DNA from: Pantoea sp. BAV 3049
GTDB lineage: Bacteria; Pseudomonadota; Gammaproteobacteria; Enterobacterales; Enterobacteriaceae
Assembly (NCBI RefSeq): GCF_009765445.1
Contig: NZ_WHOY01000031.1
Coordinates: 5,029,231-5,093,230, forward strand
Length of the DNA stretch: 64,000 nt
Reading direction: 5' to 3'
Shown: positions 26,349-36,016 of the stretch, one piece after another
Position numbering within the stretch: position 1 is the stretch's first letter
How the letters are laid out: each line of letters starts with the position of its first letter
Notes under the pieces: model-generated
Databases searched by the model: none
What the model was told of the DNA's origin: nothing
Seen by the model: the letters and a program-made list of their open reading frames with translations, nothing else
Made by a program: the position numbers and the translations under genes

Positions 26349-28304
26349 TTAAGGCATTTTAATTGCCTGTTTCTCTTCAAGGAGTTTATCCACCACGCCA
26401 GGATCGGCAAGAGTGGAGGTATCACCCAGATTACTGGTATCGCCCGCGGCAATTTTACGCAGAATACGGCGCATTATTTTTCCGGAGCGGGTTTTCGGTA
26501 ATGAATCAGTCCAGTGCAGCACGTCCGGCGTGGCAATCGGGCCGATCTCTTTACGCACCCAGTTACGGACTTCGCTGTACAGTTCCGGTGAAGGATCTTC
26601 GCCGCTGTTCAGCGTGATATAGGCGTAAATAGCCTGGCCTTTAATATTGTGCGGAATACCCACCACGGCGGCTTCGGCAATTTTAGGGTGCGAAACCAGC
26701 GCAGATTCTATTTCCGCTGTGCCCAGACGGTGACCGGAAACGTTCAGGACATCGTCAACGCGGCCGGTTATCCAGTAATAACCGTCTTCATCACGACGTG
26801 CGCCGTCACCGCTGAAATACATATTTTTGAAGGTGGAGAAATAGGTCTGCTCAAAGCGATCGTGATCGCCAAACAGGGTACGGGCCTGGCCGGGCCACGA
26901 GTCGATAATCACCAGGTTACCTTCACAGGCTCCTTCCTGAGCGTTCCCCTCGTTATCCACCAGTGCGGGCTGCACGCCGAAGAACGGTTTGGTGGCCGAT
27001 CCGGCTTTCAGCTCAGTGGCACCCGGCAGCGGAGTGATCATGAAGCCCCCGGTCTCGGTCTGCCACCAGGTATCCACTATCGGACAGCGGCCGTCGCCAA
27101 TTTTGTTGTAGTACCACTCCCAGGCTTCCGGGTTAATCGGTTCGCCGACCGAGCCCATAATACGCAGGCTGGAGCGATCGGTACCTTTGATGGCTTTATC
27201 GCCCTCAGCCATCAGCGCGCGGATCGCGGTTGGGGCGGTATACAGCAGGGTGACTTTATGTTTATCGACGACTTCAGCCATACGGCTCGGCTGCGGCCAG
27301 TTCGGCACGCCTTCAAACATCAGCGTGGTGGCACCACAGGCCAGCGGGCCGTACAGCAGATAGCTGTGGCCGGTGATCCAGCCAACATCGGCAGTACACC
27401 AGTAAACATCCTCAGGATGGTAATCGAAGACGTATTTAAAAGTGGTGGCTGCGTAGACCAGGTAGCCGCCGGTGGTATGCAGCACCCCTTTCGGTTTACC
27501 GGTTGAGCCAGAGGTATAAAGGATAAACAACGGGTCTTCCGCGTTCATCTCTTCCGGCTGGTGGTGTGCGCTGGCTTTGTTCATCAGCTCGTGCCACCAG
27601 ATATCCCGGCCATTCTGCCAGCCAGTCTCTTTCCCGGTACGTCTGAACACCACCACGTTGGTGATGGTTTTGACGTTGGGGTTAGCCAGCGCATCATCGA
27701 CATTCTTCTTCAGCGGGATGGTGCGGCCTGCCCGCACGCCTTCATCAGCGGTGATCACCAATTTCGCGTTGGAGTCAACGATCCGCCCGGCTACCGCTTC
27801 AGGCGAGAAGCCACCAAAAATCACCGAGTGAACGGCACCGATGCGGGCGCAGGCCAGCATGGCAACGGCGGCTTCCGGTACCATTGGCATATAGATAGCC
27901 ACCACATCGCCTTTATTCACCCCCAGCTCTTTCAGTGAGTTGGCGAAGCGGCACACCTCGCGGTGCAGCTCCCGGAAGGTCAGCGTCTTGCTCTCGCTGG
28001 CGTCATCGCCTTCCCAGATAATGGCCGGGTGGTCGCCGCGAGTGTGCAGATGGCGATCAAGGCAGTTAGCCGCCAGGTTCAGCGTACCGTCCTCAAACCA
28101 GCTGATGCTGATATTGCCCGGTGCGAACGAAGTGTTCTTCACCATGGAAAAAGGTTTGATCCAGTCGAGGATTTTGCCCTGCTCGCCCCAGAATGCATCA
28201 GGATCCTGCACGGACTGTTGGTACATCGACTGGTACTGTTGAGCGTTGATCAGGGTATTTTCCGCAATGTTTGCGGGAACGGGATGACGGTGTTGTTGGC
28301 TCAT
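26349..28304 (-). CDS. acs: Acetyl-CoA synthetase
   Basis: 651-residue AMP-forming acetate:CoA ligase, which activates acetate at low concentration. Landmarks in order are the AMP-binding loop [13 protein letters not shown] (near residue 260), WWQTETGG (near 410), [23 protein letters not shown] (near 500) and the acetylatable active-site Lys in [11 protein letters not shown] (near 605). ATG at 28304 ([10 protein letters not shown]) is chosen over the 13-codon longer frame because AAGGAG lies 5 nt upstream. First gene of acs-yjcH-actP. In E. coli this operon is CRP-dependent; I found no confident CRP site here. Confidence 0.96.
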   Translation of the reverse strand: MSQQHRHPVPANIAENTLINAQQYQSMYQQSVQDPDAFWGEQGKILDWIKPFSMVKNTSFAPGNISISWFEDGTLNLAANCLDRHLHTRGDHPAIIWEGDDASESKTLTFRELHREVCRFANSLKELGVNKGDVVAIYMPMVPEAAVAMLACARIGAVHSVIFGGFSPEAVAGRIVDSNAKLVITADEGVRAGRTIPLKKNVDDALANPNVKTITNVVVFRRTGKETGWQNGRDIWWHELMNKASAHHQPEEMNAEDPLFILYTSGSTGKPKGVLHTTGGYLVYAATTFKYVFDYHPEDVYWCTADVGWITGHSYLLYGPLACGATTLMFEGVPNWPQPSRMAEVVDKHKVTLLYTAPTAIRALMAEGDKAIKGTDRSSLRIMGSVGEPINPEAWEWYYNKIGDGRCPIVDTWWQTETGGFMITPLPGATELKAGSATKPFFGVQPALVDNEGNAQEGACEGNLVIIDSWPGQARTLFGDHDRFEQTYFSTFKNMYFSGDGARRDEDGYYWITGRVDDVLNVSGHRLGTAEIESALVSHPKIAEAAVVGIPHNIKGQAIYAYITLNSGEDPSPELYSEVRNWVRKEIGPIATPDVLHWTDSLPKTRSGKIMRRILRKIAAGDTSNLGDTSTLADPGVVDKLLEEKQAIKMP

Positions 28305-28833
28305 AGCGAATCTCCTTGAAGATGTTAATAATATGTCAATCAAAGGTTAAGTGAAGCGAGCCGACGGGCTTTGTTTGCTTTTTGCGCCACAGATCACGTC
28401 ATAACTGTACGTGATGAAAGCGGCTGAAAAATTACCTAACCGATGTGGAACTTCTGCTGTCATTTCCCCACCAAAGCGCCGCTGTACAAAAATAAGCTGG
28501 TCAAAATGAAGACGATTGAACCTTGTCAATGTTGCCAGCTCTGGTGATTTGTTGCATAGCTATGCGCAGGCGGTTTTAAATATTTCTAATTATAACAAGG
28601 AGTTAGTTTTGGAAGGGGGTTCTGGAATTTTATCCTGTTTGTTGCCGAAATATTAGCCGTATATCACATAGGGTTGCATTTATACCCGTGAAAATGGTAC
28701 TGATTACGCGCCTGGAAATCAGGTTATCACCATCCAACATCCGCGAATTAGCCGACTTCGGCCTGACCTCCCTTGAGAGTGATTCAATCCGCACGCCAGA
28801 AGCGGATACCGGGTTTTGTTAAGGAAAAAAATT
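28305..28833. other. Divergent promoter region of acs and gltP
   Basis: 529 bases without a gene between the divergent acs and gltP. It holds an inverted repeat ATCACGT...ACGTGAT near 28393-28415 and AT-rich promoter-like sequence, but no consensus CRP or FNR site I would defend. Confidence 0.4.
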
Positions 28834-30138
28834 ATGAAAGCTGCAAAATTCAGCCTTGCCTGGCAAATAGTGACGGCACTGGTGCTGGGGATCATCGTTG
28901 GTGCGATACTGCATAACCAACCGTCCGATCGTGAATGGTTAATCACTAACATTCTCAGCCCTGCTGGCGATATCTTTATCCACCTGATCAAAATGATCGT
29001 GGTGCCGATTGTTATCTCCACGCTGATCGTCGGTATCGCCGGTGTGGGTGATGCCAAGAAGCTCGGACGCATTGGCCTGAAAACCATCGTCTATTTTGAA
29101 GTGATTACCACCATTGCCATTGTGGTAGGGATTACCCTGGCGAACGTGTTTAAACCTGGCTACGGCATTGATATGTCGACGCTGGCAACGGTGGACATCT
29201 CTAAGTATGAAGCAACCACCGCGCAGGTGGAGAGTGGGGCGCACAGCCTGGTTACCACGATCCTGTCGCTGATCCCGCAGAATATTTTTGCGGCGATTGC
29301 GAAAGGTGAAATGCTGCCGATTATCTTCTTCTCGGTGCTGTTTGGTCTGGGGCTTTCCTCGCTGCCGTCAGAACATCGTGAGCCGTTGCTGAAGGTGTTC
29401 CGTTCCACTTCGGAAACGATGTTCAAAGTCACGCATATGATCATGCGCTATGCGCCGATTGGCGTGTTTGCGTTGATCTCTGTGACCATTGCCAACTTCG
29501 GCTTCGCTTCGCTGTGGCCGCTGGCCAAGCTGGTGATCCTGGTTTACGCCGCCATCCTGTTCTTCGCCTTTGTGGTGCTGGGTGCGGTGGCCCGTCTCTG
29601 CAAGCTGCGTATCACCACTTTGATGCGTATCCTGAAGGATGAGCTGATCCTCGCTTACTCCACCTCCAGCTCGGAAACCGTGTTGCCGCGTATTATGGAG
29701 AAGATGGAAGCCTACGGTGCGCCCAAGTCGATTACCAGCTTTGTGGTGCCGACCGGTTACTCCTTTAACCTTGACGGCTCCACGTTATACCAGAGCATCG
29801 CGGCGATCTTTATTGCCCAGCTCTACGGTATTGAGCTGTCCATCGGGCAGGAAATCGTGCTGGTGCTGACGCTGATGGTGACTTCAAAAGGGATTGCTGG
29901 CGTGCCTGGCGTCTCTTTCGTAGTGCTGCTGGCGACGCTGGGCAGTGTGGGCATTCCGCTGGAAGGCCTGGCGTTTATTGCTGGTGTGGACCGTATTATG
30001 GATATGGCCCGTACCGCGCTGAACGTGGTGGGTAACGCACTGGCGGTGTTGGTGATCGCCAAGTGGGAAAACCAGTTCGATACTCAGCAGGCAGTGGCCT
30101 ATGAGTCTGAAATTAAGCGGATTGCTTCTCCGACTTAA
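28834..30138 (+). CDS. gltP: Glutamate/aspartate:proton symporter GltP
   Basis: 434-residue member of the DAACS (GltP) family with eight membrane helices and two re-entrant loops, closely matching E. coli GltP. Key signatures are the serine-rich loop AYSTSSSETVLPRIMEKMEAYG, the PTGYSFNLDGSTLYQSIAAIFIAQ segment and DRIMDMARTALNVVGNALA with the substrate-binding Asp and Asn. It imports glutamate and aspartate with protons. ATG at 28834 follows TAAGGA by 8 nt. Confidence 0.95.
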   Translation: MKAAKFSLAWQIVTALVLGIIVGAILHNQPSDREWLITNILSPAGDIFIHLIKMIVVPIVISTLIVGIAGVGDAKKLGRIGLKTIVYFEVITTIAIVVGITLANVFKPGYGIDMSTLATVDISKYEATTAQVESGAHSLVTTILSLIPQNIFAAIAKGEMLPIIFFSVLFGLGLSSLPSEHREPLLKVFRSTSETMFKVTHMIMRYAPIGVFALISVTIANFGFASLWPLAKLVILVYAAILFFAFVVLGAVARLCKLRITTLMRILKDELILAYSTSSSETVLPRIMEKMEAYGAPKSITSFVVPTGYSFNLDGSTLYQSIAAIFIAQLYGIELSIGQEIVLVLTLMVTSKGIAGVPGVSFVVLLATLGSVGIPLEGLAFIAGVDRIMDMARTALNVVGNALAVLVIAKWENQFDTQQAVAYESEIKRIASPT

Positions 30139-30149
30139 TCAATGTCTGG

Positions 30150-30179
30150 CTCTGGTGGGACAGTAATGTGCCACCAGAG
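30150..30179 (+). terminator. Hairpin after gltP
   Basis: CTCTGGTGG and CCACCAGAG pair exactly across a 12-nt loop, 11 bp after the stop. No T-run follows. Confidence 0.5.
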
Positions 30180-30485
30180 TGATTCCCGCATCTTCCTCCT
30201 GATAACCTCTCAGTTCTGCTGTAAAACGACTATTATTCTCAGCGTTAACCTGCTACACCCGTTTTTCCACAGATCATAATGAATGATTTTAATTGATGGT
30301 TCTTCCTCAGCCCGTCCTTTCTTCGCTGAAAGATACATCCTCAATACTCTAAAACTCCTCTTTATAATAATGACTTAGGGATTTTGTGGTCATTACTTAT
30401 CTGGAACCGGTTCACTTTGCAGGCTTCCCTTGCTGGCGGGCTTTTGTTGCGTAATGACGGTAAGGCGAAATTTAACTCCGACCGC

Positions 30486-30512
30486 TAAAGATCCCCGCCT
30501 GAGCGCCGAAAA
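30486..30512 (+). promoter_or_regulatory. FliA (sigma-28) promoter of aer
   Basis: TAAA, 15 nt, GCCGAAAA matches the flagellar class-3 consensus TAAA-N15-GCCGATAA except for one base. It lies 64 bp upstream of the aer start; aer is FliA-dependent in E. coli. Confidence 0.8.
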
Positions 30513-30575
30513 TATAAAAATCACAAATCATTAACTCTTAGGCCAATTTTGGCGCTCGCATCAAGGATCCGCTCC

Positions 30576-32120
30576 ATGCGCACGAATTTACCCGTAACAC
30601 AGCAGGAATATGTGTTTGATGAAAGTGCGACGCTGATGTCGACCACCGACACCAGCAGCCACATTACTTACGCGAACGATGCTTTTGTTGCGGTCAGCGG
30701 CTTCACGCCGGATGAGATTAACGGACAGCCTCACAATATGGTGCGCCATCCTGATATGCCGCCGGAGGCCTTTGCTGATATGTGGGCCACCCTGAAGCAG
30801 GGCGAACCCTGGACTGCACTGGTGAAGAACCGCCGTAAAAATGGCGATCATTACTGGGTGCGTGCCAACGCCATTCCGGTGGTGAGAGAGGGCAAAGTGC
30901 AGGGCTATATGTCGGTGCGCACCAGGCCTGCAAAGCAGGAGATCCAACAGGCAGAAGAGCTATACCGTGAGTTTCGGGAAGGCAAACGGAGAAGCTGGCG
31001 TTTCCATAAAGGGCTGCTGGTGCGCACCGGCCCGCTGCGCTGGTTATCGGCCGGGAAAACCCTCCCTCTGCGCTGGCGCATTCGAACACTGCTGCTGGCC
31101 CTACTGCCGCTGAGCGTCGCCGGTGTGTGGGCACTGGGGCTTCCCGGCCAGCCGCTGGGGATTTTCACCGCTGCAATGGCCGTATTGCTGTTCCTGGCCT
31201 CCGCGTTGATGGAGCAGCAAATATCCCGTCCGGTAGAGCGCATGTGCCAGCAGGCGCTGCGTGTGGCAACCGGAGCCAGCCATAAAGGTGAGCAGATGGA
31301 TCGGGTGGATGAAGTGGGTACTACGCTGCGGGCTATCGGCCAGCTGGGCCTGATGTTTCGCTGGCTGGTGGATGATGTCAGCGGTCAGGCAATCAATGTG
31401 CTCAGCGCCAGCGACGCCATCGCCCAGGGCAATAACGATCTCAGCCGCCGCACTGAGCAGGCCGCCGCCAATGTGCAGCAGACGGCAGCCACCATGAATG
31501 AGCTGACCGCTACGGTGAAAAGCAATACGGAAACGGCGCAGCAGGTGAACAGCCTGTCGGGCAGTACCCGTGATGCGGCGACTCAGGGTGGCAAGGCAAT
31601 GCATGAGATGGTCAGCATGATGGTCGAAATTGCCGACAGTTCGGAGAGAATTGCTAATATTACCAGCGTGATTGACAGTATTGCCTTCCAGACCAACATC
31701 CTGGCGCTGAATGCGGCGGTTGAAGCCGCGCGGGCAGGCGAGCAGGGCAAAGGCTTTGCGGTAGTGGCAGGTGAAGTACGCAGCCTGGCGCAGCGCAGCG
31801 CCAAAGCTGCCAGTGAAATCAAAGATCTGGTGGAAACCAGTGCCCTGAAGGTGCAGTCGGGCAGCTGCCATGTTAACGATGCCGGAAAAACCATGGAAAA
31901 CATTGTCGCCCAGGTGCAGAACGTGACTTCCCTGATCGCGCAGATCAGCTCGGCCACTGCTGAACAGGCTACGGCCCTGAGTGAAGTCAGCCTTGCGGTG
32001 GAAGAGCTGGACAATATCACCCATCAGAATGCTGCCCGTGTGGAAGAAGGGGCACAGGCTTCTGGCCGTATGGCGCATCAGGCCACCCGGCTGGTTGAGG
32101 CAATCAGCGTCTTCCGTTAA
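30576..32120 (+). CDS. aer: Aerotaxis receptor Aer
   Basis: 514-residue energy/redox taxis receptor. The N-terminal PAS domain binds FAD (LMSTTDTSSHITYANDAF, PHNMVRHPDMPPEAFADMW, KNGDHYWVRANAIP), a hydrophobic anchor lies near residues 165-205, and after a HAMP-like region comes the methyl-accepting-type signalling domain with the hairpin tip IAFQTNILALNAAVEAARAG and EQGKGFAVVAGEVR. No C-terminal NWETF pentapeptide is present, as expected for Aer. ATG at 30576 follows AAGGA by 8 nt. Preceded by a FliA promoter and followed by a strong hairpin, so monocistronic. Confidence 0.93.
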   Translation: MRTNLPVTQQEYVFDESATLMSTTDTSSHITYANDAFVAVSGFTPDEINGQPHNMVRHPDMPPEAFADMWATLKQGEPWTALVKNRRKNGDHYWVRANAIPVVREGKVQGYMSVRTRPAKQEIQQAEELYREFREGKRRSWRFHKGLLVRTGPLRWLSAGKTLPLRWRIRTLLLALLPLSVAGVWALGLPGQPLGIFTAAMAVLLFLASALMEQQISRPVERMCQQALRVATGASHKGEQMDRVDEVGTTLRAIGQLGLMFRWLVDDVSGQAINVLSASDAIAQGNNDLSRRTEQAAANVQQTAATMNELTATVKSNTETAQQVNSLSGSTRDAATQGGKAMHEMVSMMVEIADSSERIANITSVIDSIAFQTNILALNAAVEAARAGEQGKGFAVVAGEVRSLAQRSAKAASEIKDLVETSALKVQSGSCHVNDAGKTMENIVAQVQNVTSLIAQISSATAEQATALSEVSLAVEELDNITHQNAARVEEGAQASGRMAHQATRLVEAISVFR

Positions 32121-32128
32121 TCCTGTCG

Positions 32129-32156
32129 CAACTGAAGGGGCTGGCCCCTTCAGTTG
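32129..32156 (+). terminator. 12-bp hairpin after aer
   Basis: CAACTGAAGGGG and CCCCTTCAGTTG pair perfectly with a CTGG loop, 8 bp after the stop. No clear T-run follows. Confidence 0.6.
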
Positions 32157-32218
32157 AGTCTGTCAGTCACTCCCCGGGCATGATAAGTTTTCCTGATACT
32201 CTGATGACGGAAGCCGCT

Positions 32219-32932
32219 ATGTCCACCACCCTCAGCCCCAGTTTTACCTCCCGGCCTCTGGTTCCTTATGCCCACAACTATCAGCATGGCGAAAGTGAGC
32301 CTGCGCATCAGCATGAATGTGCCCAGCTGATCCATAGCCTGACCGGGGTCGTGCGGGTGATCACTGACGCAGGCAGTTGGATTGTGCCGCCGGGGCGAGG
32401 AGTGTGGATGCCTCCCGGCGTCCGGCATGCGCTGCACATTACTGGTCAGGTGGCTGCCCGGACTGTATTTATCGATCCGCTGGCCAGGGCCGATCTGCCT
32501 GCCACCTGCCAGGTGGTTCAGGTTTCACCGTTGCTCAGGGAGCTGATTATTGCGGCGCTGGCTTTGCCAGAACAATACCAGCCACACACCCGCACCGAAC
32601 GGATTTATGAGCTGTTGCTGGATGAAATTCGGGTGATGGACGTGCTGCCGTTTTCCCTGCCGGAGCCGAATACACCGCCACTTAAAGCGCTATGTCAGAA
32701 AATCCGGAATGAGCCAGGCGAGCGCTGGACGATGGAAAATGCCGCGCAACAGCTCAGCATCAGCAGCCGGACACTGGCCAGGCGTTTTTATCACGAAACG
32801 GGGCTGCAATTCAGTGACTGGGTCAGGCGCGCCAGGCTGATGGAGGCCCTGACGCGGCTGCCAGACCGGCGCAACGGCTTCGCAAATTTCCAGTGCAAAG
32901 TCTGTTTCGGTGAAGCAGAAGGTTTCTGGTGA
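32219..32932 (+). pseudogene. AraC-family regulator, 3' end lost
   Basis: N-terminal cupin-type sensor domain (YQHGESEPAHQHECAQLIHSL, PPGRGVWMPPGVRHALHITG) plus the first helix-turn-helix (WTMENAAQQLSISSRTLARRF) of an AraC regulator. Homology stops at about 32858, after RARLMEALTRL; the second helix-turn-helix is absent and the remaining 24 residues are read from the opposite strand of the leuA fragment. A deletion therefore joined the two converging genes. Loss of the second DNA-binding helix should abolish normal function. Start chosen at ATG 32219 (MSTTLSPSF), with GGAAG just ahead. Confidence 0.85.
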
Positions 32933-33454
32933 GTATTCAAAGGTCCAGTGCGTTTCCGGCAGGCTGGCGCAGCGCAATCTGATTTGTCGGGTGGCACTGA
33001 CCGCCAGCGCAACGATCTCTTCACGGCTCTGACGAAAGACCAGTTTGCGAAAAACCGGCGCCGTGGCGTTGTATAAATGCAGCGTTGCACGCCTGGCCCC
33101 CTCCAGCGCGACAAAGGTACGGTCGATTAAGTCGCTGCGAGCCTGCGTCAGGACCTGGATTGTGACTCCATCGGGGATCAGCTTTTCCTCAATCAGCGCG
33201 CGCACAAAGTTGAAATCTGTCAGCGAGGCGGAAGGGAAAGCCACTTCAATTTCCTTAAATCCGCACTGGAGCAACAGCTGCCAGAACAGTTTTTTTCGGT
33301 TACTGTCCATAGGTTCGGCCAGTGCCTGATTACCATCGCGCAGGTCTGTTGATAACCAGCGCGGGGCCTGCTGCAGGGTTTTTCCGGGCCACTGGCGGTC
33401 GGGTAAGGACAGCGGTGGAAAAGGGGCGTATTTGTCGCTCGGGGTTAACAGCAT
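32690..33454 (-). pseudogene. 2-isopropylmalate synthase (LeuA2 type), 3' end lost
   Basis: About 198 N-terminal residues of the roughly 560-residue class of 2-isopropylmalate synthase: PRWLSTDLRDGNQALAEPM (the catalytic Arg-Asp motif of the DRE-TIM barrel), GFKEIEVAFPSASLTDFNFVR, IQVLTQARSDLIDRTFVALEG. Homology ends near 32860 at EAVAPVWQP; the remaining codons to 32690 are antisense to the araC fragment. Missing are the metal-binding HTHND motif and the leucine-sensing C-terminus, so it is inactive. The ribosome site AGGAG lies before the ATG. Other Enterobacterales use the leuABCD operon, so this copy was probably redundant. Confidence 0.88.
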
Positions 33455-33554
33455 CTGGACTCTCCTGAAGAATGAGCCTTTATTGTGCCGAGCCGGTTAT
33501 GCGTTCACTGGTGCAAAACTGACAGCTTGTGTCGTGAAACTGACAGGCTGTGGC

Positions 33555-33580
33555 AAAAAAAAGCAGGCCTTGCGGCCCGC
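33555..33580 (-). terminator. Orphan rho-independent terminator (minus strand)
   Basis: On the minus strand GCGGGCC, GCAA loop, GGCCTGC is followed by eight T (plus-strand A-run 33555-33562). No annotated leftward gene precedes it. Confidence 0.75.
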
Positions 33581-33706
33581 CCTGTATAACGCCCTGGTGT
33601 TGACGTGATGAAACGGTGGTGAGGTCTGCTGCAGGTGGCAATCTAATTATAATGTGCTTGCAGTAGCAGACTTTTTGGCATTAATACGAGAGGCCACAGC
33701 TTTCTC

Positions 33707-33754
33707 AATAAAAAAACCCTTTATTGCATCGAAGCTTTTCAGACGATGAAAGGG
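33707..33754 (-). terminator. Second orphan terminator-like hairpin (minus strand)
   Basis: On the minus strand CCCTTTCATCG pairs with CGATG and AAAGGG across a 12-nt loop with a 4-nt bulge (CAAT), followed by TTTTTTTATTG. A further perfect stem CAGGTGAC/GTCACCTG lies at 33772-33801. Together they look like the 3' end of a small structured RNA. Confidence 0.6.
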
Positions 33755-34137
33755 ACTTTATATTAAAAGTTCAGGTGACTGCAATTTTAAATTGTCACCT
33801 GGCAGGGAAATAAGATAAATGCGATATTTTTAAAATTAAAATCCTTATTTATCATGAGGGTTTTTTCATCTTCGCAGATTTTTCTTAACTGAGGCTCTGT
33901 GGGCGGGTAAGTTAGCACACCAGTATGACATTATTATTTAACACGTTGATTAAAAATAAAACAGGTGTTAATGAATTAGCTGAATAACTAAGGATAAATC
34001 TTATTTTAACGGAAATTATACCTGCTTCACACTTTGTTTTTTTAATCCGCTTCGCATATTTCATCAATTCCGTTGGAATAATTCAACTACAGTTAGTGAC
34101 TTAGCGACTATTTTCTAACATCAGAGAGAGTAATGCG

Positions 34138-35781
34138 ATGAGTCAGTTCTTTATGAATCAGAAAAATCAGCTGGTCAGTGAAGCTATCGAAGGGACGCTG
34201 CTCAGCAGCCGTTACCACAATATCAGCCTGCTGGATGCCGGGCCGGATATCCGGGTGGTGGTGCGCAATGACTGGGATAAAAAAGAAGTGGCGCTGATTT
34301 CTGGCGGTGGCTCGGGCCATGAGCCTGCCCACGTGGGTTTTGTCGGGAAAGGGATGCTGACGGCGGCGGTTTGCGGCGATATTTTTGCCTCGCCAAGCGT
34401 GGATGCCGTGCTCAGCGCCATCATCAATGTCACAGGTGATAAAGGCTGCCTGCTGATCGTGAAAAACTATACCGGCGATCGCCTTAACTTTGGTCTGGCG
34501 GCGGAAAAAGCGAAAAAACTGGGCTTTAAGGTGGAGCTGGTGATGGTAACCGATGACATTGCCCTGCCGGACAATCCACAGCCGCGCGGTATCGCCGGTA
34601 CGGCACTGGTGCATAAGGTTGCCGGTTTTGCTGCCGCTCAGGGGAGATCGCTGCAGGAGGTTGCCACGCTGGCCAGTGAGGCCATTAAAGCCACAGCCAG
34701 TATCGGCCTGGCATTCTCCACCTGCCACGTGCCGGGTGAAAAGCGGGATGACCGCGTGAAGGAAGGGCAGAGCGAGCTGGGGATGGGGATCCACGGGGAA
34801 CCTGGTGCTTCAGCGCTGAAGACGCAGAACAGTGAGGAAATTGTCGCCACGCTTGCAGAGAAACTGACAGCGAAGAATCCGGATAATAAGAAAGTGGCGC
34901 TGTTGGTGAATAACCTCGGTGGTTTTTCTGAGCTTGAAATGGCGGTGTTGACCCGTGAAGTGCTGCATTCTCCACTGGGTAAGCAGGTAGAGCTGCTCAT
35001 TGGCCCGGCCACGCTGGTCAGCGCGCTGGACATGAAAGGGTTTTCGCTCTCCACTCTGGTCCTTTCCGCCTCCCTGGCTGAAGCGCTTACCGCGCCGGTT
35101 GAGGCAAACGGCTGGAAACCTGCGGTGAAAGTGCAGGATATTACGCCGATCATAGGCGAAAAAGTGGCCCGCGGTGAGAAAGCTAAGCCGTCAGATAATG
35201 CAGAGGTTGCAGCCGTTGTTGAGAGTATCTGCAACACGCTGATGGATCTGGAAAGCGAGCTGAATCAGCTGGATGCTAAAGTGGGCGATGGCGATACCGG
35301 TTCCACCTTTGCTGCCGGTGCCGGTAAGGTGCTGAAGGAGCTGGAAGCGAAACAGCTGCCGCTGAACGAGCTGCACAGCCTGCTGACGCAGGTCGGTGAC
35401 GAGCTGGCGGTGGTGATGGGTGGCTCCAGCGGGGTGCTGATGTCGATCATGTTTACCGCGGCGGGGCAGAAGCTGGAAGAGGGTAAATCGCTGCCGGAGG
35501 CGCTGAGCTGGGGACTGGACCGCATGCAGCATTACGGCGGTGCACGTCCGGGACACCGTACGATGATTGATGCGCTGGATCCGGCGTTTGCCGCGCTGGT
35601 GAAGGGCGAAGGGCTGGAGAAAGTGGCGGCCGCAGCGAAGAAAGGTGCGGATGCTACGGCGCAGATGAATTCGGCGAAGGCTGGTCGCTCTTCCTATCTG
35701 AATGAGGACAGCCTCAATGGGGTGAAGGATCCGGGAGCTTTCGCGGTGGAGAGGGTGTTTGCGAAGTTGGCTGGAAACTGA
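34138..35781 (+). CDS. dhaK: ATP-dependent dihydroxyacetone kinase (DhaK-DhaL fusion)
   Basis: 547-residue two-domain kinase that phosphorylates dihydroxyacetone to DHAP, of the Citrobacter freundii type that uses ATP, not the PEP system. The DAK1 domain (1-330) carries the substrate loop SGGGSGHEPAHVGFVG and the covalent-binding His at residue 219 in GIHGEPG. The DAK2 domain (355-547) carries the Mg-ATP site GDGDTG at 383-388 and the GGSSGVL loop. ATG at 34138 follows GAGAG. A single gene; it lacks neighbouring glycerol dehydrogenase or dhaR genes. The 3' flank contains heptamer repeats and a large palindrome. Confidence 0.93.
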   Translation: MSQFFMNQKNQLVSEAIEGTLLSSRYHNISLLDAGPDIRVVVRNDWDKKEVALISGGGSGHEPAHVGFVGKGMLTAAVCGDIFASPSVDAVLSAIINVTGDKGCLLIVKNYTGDRLNFGLAAEKAKKLGFKVELVMVTDDIALPDNPQPRGIAGTALVHKVAGFAAAQGRSLQEVATLASEAIKATASIGLAFSTCHVPGEKRDDRVKEGQSELGMGIHGEPGASALKTQNSEEIVATLAEKLTAKNPDNKKVALLVNNLGGFSELEMAVLTREVLHSPLGKQVELLIGPATLVSALDMKGFSLSTLVLSASLAEALTAPVEANGWKPAVKVQDITPIIGEKVARGEKAKPSDNAEVAAVVESICNTLMDLESELNQLDAKVGDGDTGSTFAAGAGKVLKELEAKQLPLNELHSLLTQVGDELAVVMGGSSGVLMSIMFTAAGQKLEEGKSLPEALSWGLDRMQHYGGARPGHRTMIDALDPAFAALVKGEGLEKVAAAAKKGADATAQMNSAKAGRSSYLNEDSLNGVKDPGAFAVERVFAKLAGN

Positions 35782-35789
35782 GAACTAAT

Positions 35790-35838
35790 AGCTAAAAGCT
35801 AAAAGCTAAAAGCTAAAAGCTAAAAGCTAAAAGCTAAA
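35790..35838 (+). repeat. Seven tandem copies of AGCTAAA
   Basis: Exactly seven head-to-tail copies of the 7-mer, beginning 9 bp after the dhaK stop. Such simple arrays change copy number by slippage and can be used as a VNTR marker. Confidence 0.95.
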
Positions 35839-35846
35839 CAGTGGCT

Positions 35847-35956
35847 GCGCGGGGAACCCTGGCCGCTCATAAAGACGCAAAAGCGCCGTCCGTGGCAGCT
35901 CGACTCAGGCCGTCCCTGGCCTGAGACGCTTTATTCCCGGCCAGGGTTCCCCGCGC
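35847..35956. repeat. 110-bp palindromic element between dhaK and sbmA
   Basis: GCGCGGGGAACCCTGGCCG at 35847-35865 is the exact complement of the sequence at 35938-35956. Inside are further paired arms ATAAAG/CTTTAT and a central stem CAGGCC/GGCCTG (about 35905-35922). The whole can fold into a long nested hairpin. It looks like a dispersed non-coding repeat and may act as a bidirectional terminator for the convergent dhaK and sbmA. Confidence 0.85.
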
Positions 35957-36016
35957 TGCAAGCCTCAGAGTGGTTGGTCCAAAGATCTTCTCAATTGGTC
36001 TGAATTCTCCGCGCCA

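Larger units (their letters stand above)
33455..34137. other. Gene-free region with orphan leftward terminators
   Basis: 683 bases between the leuA fragment and dhaK. No gene is seen, but three hairpins lie between 33555 and 33801, two of them with T-runs on the minus strand. The remaining part is very AT-rich and leads into dhaK. Confidence 0.5.

Noticed and set aside
28393-28415. ATCACGT...ACGTGAT repeat upstream of acs as a CRP or FNR site
   Set aside because: Spacing and half-sites do not fit TGTGA-N6-TCACA or TTGAT-N4-ATCAA.
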